Of a DNA stretch of 64,000 nucleotides, positions 58,521 to 64,000 are shown in pieces (positions within the stretch are counted from its first letter, which is position 1; the number at the start of each line of letters is the position of its first letter). Origin of the DNA: Caulobacter sp. BP25. GTDB lineage: Bacteria; Pseudomonadota; Alphaproteobacteria; Caulobacterales; Caulobacteraceae. The stretch spans positions 682,001 to 746,000 of the forward strand of contig NZ_PEGH01000018.1 in assembly GCF_002737755.1 (NCBI RefSeq), written 5' to 3'. The notes under the pieces were generated by a model. It ran no database searches. It saw only the letters and a program-made list of their open reading frames with translations, and had not been told where the DNA came from. The position numbers and the translations under genes are program-made.

Positions 58521-58534
58521 TGCTAAATTTAGTA
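58521..58534. promoter_or_regulatory. fourth operator-like site, TGCTAAATTTAGTA
   Basis: Fits the repressor half-site pattern (T-R-C-N-AAA) and has a perfect CTAAATTTAG core. It lies 70 bases behind the repressor gene in front of the FKBP gene. Binding by the repressor is speculative. Just downstream GCGCTCGCAG is repeated two to three times. Confidence 0.4.
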
Positions 58535-58677
58535 TCCATTTCTTCGCGCTCGCAGGCGCTCGCAGGCGCTCGCCGCCGCCGCCGGGCTCTTCCCCAAAAT
58601 TTCGCCGCGATGTTCAGGTGAAGCCTCGCTACGGTGTGGCTCTCCGACTCCGTCCTTCACGTTCCGAAAGACCCTTG

Positions 58678-59184
58678 ATGCGCCTTCTTGCTCCCCTGGT
58701 TCTCGCCGCGACGCTGGCCGCCGGCGCCGTTCACGCCCAGACCCCGCAGGTCTCGCCGCCGCCGCAGCTGAACGCCGGCCCCTCGGCCAACGCCCTGGCC
58801 GGCAAGGCTTTCCTGGAGCAGAACGCCAAGGCCCCGGGCGTGGTCAGCCTGCCTTCGGGCCTGCAGTACAAGGTCGTGACCAGCGGCCCCAAGGACGGCC
58901 CCTCGCCCAAGCTGGGCGACATCATCAAGGTCCACTACGAGGGCAAGCTGCTGAACGGGACCGTGTTCGACTCAAGCTTCGCTCGCGGCCGCGCGGCGAT
59001 CATGCCCGCCGACGGCCTGATCCAGGGCTGGCTGGAGGCTCTGCCGAAGATGAAGGTCGGCGACGAGTGGGTTCTCTACATCCCGTCGGACCTGGCCTAT
59101 GGCCCGCGCGACATGGGCGAGATTCCGCCCGACAGCGTGCTGATCTTCCGCCTGCAGCTGGTGGGCATGCTGGCGGTGGATTAG
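58678..59184 (+). CDS. FKBP-type peptidyl-prolyl isomerase
   Basis: 168 residues with a signal peptide (APLVLAATLAAGAVHAQ). Short helical linker (ANALAGKAFLEQNAKA), then an FKBP domain from about 60: SGLQYKVVTSGPKDGPSPKL, KVHYEGKLLNGTVFDSSFAR, LIQGWLEALPKMKVGDEWVL and AYGPRDMGEIPPDSVLIFRL. All core FKBP residues are present. Related to FkpA/FklB and Mip; it acts in the periplasm. The long upstream frame is a shadow. It is a chromosomal gene marking the right edge of the tail locus. Confidence 0.93.
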   Translation: MRLLAPLVLAATLAAGAVHAQTPQVSPPPQLNAGPSANALAGKAFLEQNAKAPGVVSLPSGLQYKVVTSGPKDGPSPKLGDIIKVHYEGKLLNGTVFDSSFARGRAAIMPADGLIQGWLEALPKMKVGDEWVLYIPSDLAYGPRDMGEIPPDSVLIFRLQLVGMLAVD

Positions 59185-59199
59185 AGGGGGCGGCGGACT

Positions 59200-59307
59200 T
59201 GCCCCCTCCGGGCCTTCGGCCCTCCTCCCCCGGAGGGGGAAGAAGGCCATTCTTCCGCCCCCTCCGGGGGCGGACGACCTCGCCAAGCGAGGTCAGGTGG
59301 GGGCAAG
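59200..59307. repeat. intergenic palindromic repeat C, copy 2 (reverse orientation)
   Basis: The reverse complement of the module at 9887-9990: CCCCCTCCGGGCCTTCGGCC, then GGAGGGGGAAGAAGG, then CCGCCCCCTCCGGGGGCGG and CCTCGCCAAGCGAGG. It lies between the convergent FKBP and rutA genes, the same kind of place as copy 1. Confidence 0.85.
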
Positions 59308-59316
59308 TGACAGGCT

Positions 59317-60378
59317 CTATCCCTTCCGGCTCTTCATCAGCGGCTGGATCTTCGTCCCGAAGTCCTCGACCCCCTGCACGAAGTCGTCGAAGGTCAGGAG
59401 CACGCCCGCTGTGCCGGGGACCTGCGCGATCTCGTCCATCATGCGGGCGATGCTCTCATAGCTGCCGACCAGGGTGCCCATGTTCAGGTTCACCGCCGAC
59501 TCCGGAGCGGCCAGCTGGGCGGTGTTGGTGGTCGCGCCGGCCGCAGCATTGGGGGCGGCCTGATTGGTCAGCCAGGCCAGCGCCTCCTGATCGGCGCCGT
59601 CGCGGTACTTTTGCCACTTGGCCAGGGCCTTCTCGTCGGTCTCGTCGGCGATGATCATGAACAGGATGAAGGACTGGACGTCGCGGCCGGTCTTGGCGGC
59701 CGCCGCCTCCAGCCGCTGGTTGACGCTGGCGAAGGCGGTCGGGGTGTTGACCCCCTTGCCCAGGGCGAAGCTGTAATCGGCGTACTTGGCCGTGAAGGCC
59801 AGGCCCTCGTCGGACGAGCCGGCGCAGATCAGCTTGGTCTCCTTGGGATGCGGGCTGACCCGGCAGTCCTCCATGGTGAAGTACTTGCCCTTGAAGTCCG
59901 ACACCCCGGTCTCCAGCAGGTCCTTCAGCACCGTCGTATATTCGGCCAGGTAGTTGTAGCGGTCGGTATAGTGCTGCTCGCCAGGCCAGAGGCCCATCTG
60001 CGAGTACTCGGCCTTCTGCCAGCCGGTGACCAGGTTCACGCCAAAGCGCCCCGGCGCGATCGAGTCGATGGTCGAGGCCATGCGCGCCACCATGGCCGGC
60101 GGGATGGTCAGGGTGGCCACCGTGGCGAAGATCTTGATCTTGGAGGTCACCGCGGCCAGGCCCGCCATCAGGGTGAAGCTCTCCAGATTGTGCTCCCAGA
60201 ACTGCGTCTTGCCGCCAAAGCCGCGCAGCTTGATCATCGAGAGGGCGAAGTCGAAGCCGTATTTCTCGGCCTTCTGGGTGATCTCCTTGTTGAGCTCGAA
60301 GCTGGGCATGTACTGCGGCGAGGTCTCGGAGATGAGCCAGCCGTTGTTGCCGATGGGAATGAAGACGCCGACCTGCAT
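59317..60378 (-). CDS. rutA: pyrimidine monooxygenase RutA
   Basis: 353 residues from [20 protein letters not shown], the characteristic start of RutA; the earlier frame start is rejected. A luciferase-like flavin monooxygenase fold with [40 protein letters not shown] and [20 protein letters not shown]. It opens the uracil ring using FMNH2 and O2. The flavin reductase RutF it requires is not in the window. Here it is the last rut gene, whereas it is first in Escherichia coli. Confidence 0.95.
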   Translation of the reverse strand: MQVGVFIPIGNNGWLISETSPQYMPSFELNKEITQKAEKYGFDFALSMIKLRGFGGKTQFWEHNLESFTLMAGLAAVTSKIKIFATVATLTIPPAMVARMASTIDSIAPGRFGVNLVTGWQKAEYSQMGLWPGEQHYTDRYNYLAEYTTVLKDLLETGVSDFKGKYFTMEDCRVSPHPKETKLICAGSSDEGLAFTAKYADYSFALGKGVNTPTAFASVNQRLEAAAAKTGRDVQSFILFMIIADETDEKALAKWQKYRDGADQEALAWLTNQAAPNAAAGATTNTAQLAAPESAVNLNMGTLVGSYESIARMMDEIAQVPGTAGVLLTFDDFVQGVEDFGTKIQPLMKSRKG

Positions 60379-60416
60379 GGGTATAACCTCAGATGTGATC
60401 GTTGCGGACGAGGCCT

Positions 60417-60556
60417 GACGCCCCCTCCGTCTCGACGCCTGACGGCGCCGATCCACCTCCCCCGCAAGCGGGGCAGGAGGGTGAAAACGTCGTCCTCCTC
60501 ACCCGTGAAACGGGGGAGGTGGCGCGCGGCGAAGCCGCGTGACGGAGGGGGCGCGC
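60417..60556. repeat. palindromic repeat D between rutD and rutA
   Basis: Outer arms GCCCCCTCCGTC / GACGGAGGGGGC enclose CCACCTCCCCCGC and GGGGGAGGTGGC and a small hairpin CGCGCGGCGAAGCCGCG. It fills most of the 183-base gap. Confidence 0.85.
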
Positions 60557-60561
60557 AACCA

Positions 60562-61365
60562 TCACGCCCCCTCCAGAAACGCCACCAAACCCTCGTTGAA
60601 GGTCTCGGGATCGGTGACGGTGAAACCGTGGCCGCCCCAGGCGACCTGCTGGAAGGCGGCGTTGGGCAGGCGAGCGGCCAGGCGCTGGGAGCAGCGCATC
60701 GGGACCAGCATGTCGTCGGCGCTGGCGCTGATCAGGATGCGGTGAGGGATATCCTCCAGCCGCGCGTCGATGTCGAAGGCCAGCAAGGCGTTGATCCGCG
60801 CCAGCATCACCTCGCACGGCGGGAAACCGGCCACGTGGTGGGCCTCCTCGGCCATCAGCCGGTCGTGGTTCCGCGAGATCCAGTCGGCCGGATAGAGGAA
60901 GATCGGCTGGGCGTGGACGTAAGCCTCTGGCCCGCTGTCGTTCAGCAGATGGATGCGGGTGTCGAAGCAGCGCTGGATGTGCGGATCGGGCCGGCTCCAG
61001 CCGTTGACGACCACCAGCTTGCCCAGGCGGTCGGGGTGGCTCAGGGCCAGGGCTAGGCCCGCATTGCCGCCCGCCGCGTGGCCGACCACGTGGGCCTTGG
61101 CAAGGCCCAGAGCGTCCATGACCTTGACCATGTCTTGCGCCATGTCGTCGACGCTGTAGGGACCTGGCGGCAGGGCGCGGACGCTGCGCCCCGTGCCGCG
61201 GTGGTCATAGGTGACGACCGGCCAGCGCTGGGTCAGGGCCCGCATCTGCGGCGCCCAGAACGCCCCCGAGCCGCCCAGGCCCGACGACAGAAGGACCACG
61301 TCCCGGCCGGCGACCGGGCCGCCGTGGAGTTCGTAGAAGATGCCATCGACGGTTCCGCTGGTCAT
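60562..61365 (-). CDS. rutD: RutD, alpha/beta-hydrolase-fold aminoacrylate hydrolase
   Basis: 267 residues from MTSGTVDGIFYELHGGPVAG. Alpha/beta hydrolase motifs LLSSGLGGSGAFWAPQM and VTYDHRGTGRS, and the elbow VVGHAAGGNAGLALA, where the usual nucleophile Ser is Ala, as in Escherichia coli RutD (GHALG). The terminal His is in AWGGHGFTVTDPETFN. It speeds hydrolysis of aminoacrylate to malonic semialdehyde. RLFLYPADWI-type wording (PIFLYPADWISRNHDRL) is specific for the group. Confidence 0.93.
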   Translation of the reverse strand: MTSGTVDGIFYELHGGPVAGRDVVLLSSGLGGSGAFWAPQMRALTQRWPVVTYDHRGTGRSVRALPPGPYSVDDMAQDMVKVMDALGLAKAHVVGHAAGGNAGLALALSHPDRLGKLVVVNGWSRPDPHIQRCFDTRIHLLNDSGPEAYVHAQPIFLYPADWISRNHDRLMAEEAHHVAGFPPCEVMLARINALLAFDIDARLEDIPHRILISASADDMLVPMRCSQRLAARLPNAAFQQVAWGGHGFTVTDPETFNEGLVAFLEGA

Positions 61366-61420
61366 GCGACGCACCGCGCGTTCCGTCGGGTTTGAGGAAC
61401 AAGTCTCACAGCCAAAATCT

Positions 61421-61553
61421 CCGTCATTCCCGCCCTTGTGGCGGGAACCCCTGGTTCAGCTGACACGTGAGACGCCAGCGGATCGCCAGCGATCCGCCCC
61501 TGCCGCACCTGCGGCGGACAGAGAGGTTCCCGCCACAAGGGCGGGAATGACGG
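61421..61553. repeat. palindromic repeat E between rutC and rutD
   Basis: CCGTCATTCCCGCCCTTGTG and CACAAGGGCGGGAATGACGG form long perfect inverted arms, with a GCGGATCGCCAGCGATCCGC hairpin inside. The right arm is followed by further direct GC-rich sequence up to the rutC stop. Confidence 0.9.
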
Positions 61554-61620
61554 ATGAAGCAGGGGGCGGCGCAGGTATCCCCGTTTTCGCGGGGGCGAGC
61601 GGGGAGGGGCGGTCATGCGG

Positions 61621-62010
61621 CTACGTCTTGCCCACATGCGCGACCGAGGCGATCTCGACCACGAAGCCGGGCTTCACCAGGCCGCACTGGATGCAGTAGC
61701 GGGCGGGTTTGTCACCGGGGAAGTACTCGGCATAGACCTTGTTCATTGGGGCGTAGTGGACCCAGTCGGTCAGGAAGATGTGGTTCATCACCACGTCCTC
61801 CATCGTGCCGCCGGCGGTCTCGATCACCGACTTGATGGTCTCCAGCACCTGACGGGTCTGGGCCTCGGCGTCGCCGGGGAAGGCGACGTTGTTGTCCTTG
61901 TCGAAGGCCAGGGTGCCGCTGACATAGACGATCCCGTCGGCCATCGTTCCTGGCGAGAACGGGGCGATCGGGACGCCCGTGCCGGGCGGGGTGATGACGG
62001 TCTTGGGCAT
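61621..62010 (-). CDS. rutC: RutC, YjgF/RidA-family aminoacrylate deaminase-type protein
   Basis: 129 residues from [20 protein letters not shown]. RidA-type fold with [59 protein letters not shown] and [20 protein letters not shown]. The Arg in the last motif is the ligand-binding one of the family. It removes toxic aminoacrylate peracid or imine products. Second gene of the operon. Confidence 0.94.
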   Translation of the reverse strand: MPKTVITPPGTGVPIAPFSPGTMADGIVYVSGTLAFDKDNNVAFPGDAEAQTRQVLETIKSVIETAGGTMEDVVMNHIFLTDWVHYAPMNKVYAEYFPGDKPARYCIQCGLVKPGFVVEIASVAHVGKT

Positions 62011-62039
62011 TGTCGTGGTTCTCCAAATCCTCAAGAAAT

Positions 62040-62193
62040 CCGACCTTCCCGGCGAATGCCGGGACCCAGATTCATCCGGGACGGCTTGGGTGTTCTCGCC
62101 TTGCGGCGAAGCCGTGACGGCAAAAGCTCCTGGGTTCGATCTGGGCCCCGGCATTGGCTTCGCCGCACTGGCGTGTCGCCGGGGAGATCGGGT
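62040..62193. repeat. palindromic repeat A, copy 3 (diverged) between rutB and rutC
   Basis: Shares CGACCTTCCCGGCGAATGCC and ATCTGGGCCCCGGCATT with copies at 22944 and 23449. The core is different (GTTCTCGCCTTGCGGCGAAG) and the right arm carries a small insertion (GCTTCGCCGCACTGGCGT). Confidence 0.85.
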
Positions 62194-62199
62194 GAAGGG

Positions 62200-62919
<720 letters not shown>

Positions 62920-62980
62920 CGACGGGGCTCCTTGTGATGTCCGGCCAGCATGGAATACCATCCCGACGAACACTGCAATC

Positions 62981-63015
62981 CGAACCATCTGGTCCAAGTT
63001 TGACCATTTGGTCCA
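62981..63015. promoter_or_regulatory. RutR operators between rutB and rutR
   Basis: TTGACCATTTGGTCCA at 63000-63015 matches the RutR consensus TTGACCA-NN-TGGTCAA in all but one of 16 positions. A weaker, second copy (CGAACCATCTGGTCCA) is at 62981-62996. Both sit in the 109-base divergent promoter region. Confidence 0.8.
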
Positions 63016-63028
63016 AGTTCGAGAGCCG

Positions 63029-63790
63029 ATGACCGGTCCCGCCGCGAAGTCCGTCAAGTCGCCGCGCAAGCCCGTGGCGCGGAGCGGGCGCGCGAAGGCC
63101 CCCGGCGCCCGCGCTCTAGTCAAGGCCGCCCAATCGGCGGGCGAAACCGCGGCGCCGGCCGCAGCGCCTGCCGGCCGCCGCGCCCAGGCCGGCGAGGCTC
63201 GCAAGGCCGCGATCCTGGGCGCGGCGCTGTCGGTCTTCGCGCGGCTTGGCCTGGACGGCGCCAGCGTCGAGGCCATCGCCCGGGCGGCGGGCCTGTCGAA
63301 GGCGAACTTGCTCTACTACTACCCGTCCAAGGACGCGCTCTATGTGGCCGTGCTGGAGCAGGGGCTGTCGCAATGGCTGGCTCCCCTGGCCCGCTTCCGC
63401 CGCGAGGACGACCCGGCCCAAGCGATCGGCGCCCTGATCGAGGCCAAGCTGGCCATGAGCCGCGACCATCCCGACCTGTCGCGCCTGTTCGCCCTGGAAA
63501 TGCTGCGTGGCGCGCCGCTGTTGAAGCCGGTGCTGGCTGGGCCGCTGAAGGCGGTGTTCGACGCCAAGGTCGCCGTGATCGAGGGCTGGATCGCCGACGG
63601 CCGCCTGGCGCCCGTCGATCCGACCGGGCTGATCTTCGCGATCTGGGCGATCACCCAGCACTATGCCGACTTCGCGGTCCAGGTCCGGGCCCTGACCGGC
63701 AAGGGCCTGGCCGACAGGGCCTTCATGGATCAGACGCGCGCCGCCGTGACCGCCCTGGTGCTGGATGGCGCCCGCCCTCGCCAACCGTGA
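63029..63790 (+). CDS. rutR: RutR, TetR-family pyrimidine/uracil-responsive regulator
   Basis: 253 residues from [21 protein letters not shown] basic Ala/Lys/Arg/Pro-rich extension of about 55 residues precedes the HTH ([20 protein letters not shown], then [20 protein letters not shown]). The C-terminal domain has [16 protein letters not shown] and [20 protein letters not shown], RutR hallmarks. It binds uracil or thymine and then releases DNA. Longer extension than Escherichia coli RutR (212 residues). The earlier frame start at 62813 is antisense to rutB and rejected. Confidence 0.92.
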   Translation: MTGPAAKSVKSPRKPVARSGRAKAPGARALVKAAQSAGETAAPAAAPAGRRAQAGEARKAAILGAALSVFARLGLDGASVEAIARAAGLSKANLLYYYPSKDALYVAVLEQGLSQWLAPLARFRREDDPAQAIGALIEAKLAMSRDHPDLSRLFALEMLRGAPLLKPVLAGPLKAVFDAKVAVIEGWIADGRLAPVDPTGLIFAIWAITQHYADFAVQVRALTGKGLADRAFMDQTRAAVTALVLDGARPRQP

Positions 63791-64000
63791 TCCGAAGGCC
63801 TTGCCCGCCGGTCGCGCGGGCTCGGGCGGGAGGCTGCACAGTTCGCGCGCAGCCAGGTGCTCCGGGCGCCGATAATTCGGAGTCTCCGCCCCATCGTTCG
63901 GCGCGGTGTTCCGTGAAGCCTCGCCGCGCCGTCCATCGCTGATAGCCCTTTGTCCGCACGCCGAGTTTTAGCGGCGCGTGAGGGGAAGGGTTTTCATGGA
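63791..64000 (+). other. gap after rutR and possible start of a further gene
   Basis: About 200 bases without a gene. At the very end an ATG (63996) follows AGGGGAAGGG at good spacing and probably starts the next plus-strand gene, only two codons of which are inside the window. Confidence 0.4.

Overview
The window looks like chromosomal DNA of a Caulobacter or close Caulobacteraceae relative. The base composition is high-GC with strong codon bias and many antisense shadow frames. The gene content also fits: a hut cluster beside a PcoA/PcoB copper pair, several TonB-dependent receptors, a xylose-type operator, an N-terminally STN-equipped receptor with FecI/FecR, and a pyrimidine-degrading rut operon. 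The genus is inferred from gene content and repeat style, not from a database search.

Layout. 0-5 kb: start of hutH, its divergent repressor hutC with a palindromic operator, a small orphan gene, and a periplasmic-propeller histidine kinase. 5-10 kb: tRNA-Met, a YbaK-type deacylase, pcoA-pcoB (copper) and an acyl-CoA ligase. 10-22 kb: a sugar 1-dehydrogenase, a GH78 alpha-L-rhamnosidase, a cyclophilin, an MHS-type transporter with a large insert, and a fecI-fecR-TonB receptor system. 22-33 kb: an orphan gene, a GIY-YIG nuclease between two copies of a palindromic repeat, an M14 peptidase, a FadR-type regulator facing D-mannonate dehydratase across a likely operator, then a hexuronate-like MFS carrier and a GH43 xylosidase behind a GGTAGCGCTACC palindrome. 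Together these point to plant glucuronoxylan, pectin and rhamnose use. 33-43 kb: another MFS carrier, a second TonB receptor facing a TetR regulator, a YjbR protein, msrA, tRNA-Ser, a small effector-associated-like protein and a three-gene TRAP transporter.

43.7-58.5 kb is the most remarkable region: a contiguous phage-derived locus with tail, lysis and regulatory genes only. In order of transcription (minus strand) it holds two small coupled genes, a putative regulator, a tail terminator (DUF4128-like), tail tube, a tail chaperone pair joined by a probable -1 frameshift at A_AAT_TTT, a ~1338-residue tape measure, tail-tip and fibre-like proteins, two small membrane proteins, a GH24 lysozyme and a small lipoprotein. 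A LexA-like (S24) repressor diverges from it over three matching 14-bp operators. No integrase, terminase, portal, protease or capsid gene is present. This is the organisation of a flexible (F-type) phage-tail bacteriocin, or tailocin, rather than of a prophage or a gene transfer agent. Function is inference.

58.6-64 kb: an FKBP isomerase, then rutB-rutC-rutD-rutA with divergent rutR and a near-consensus RutR operator. Every gap between the rut genes holds a different family of intergenic palindromic repeat.
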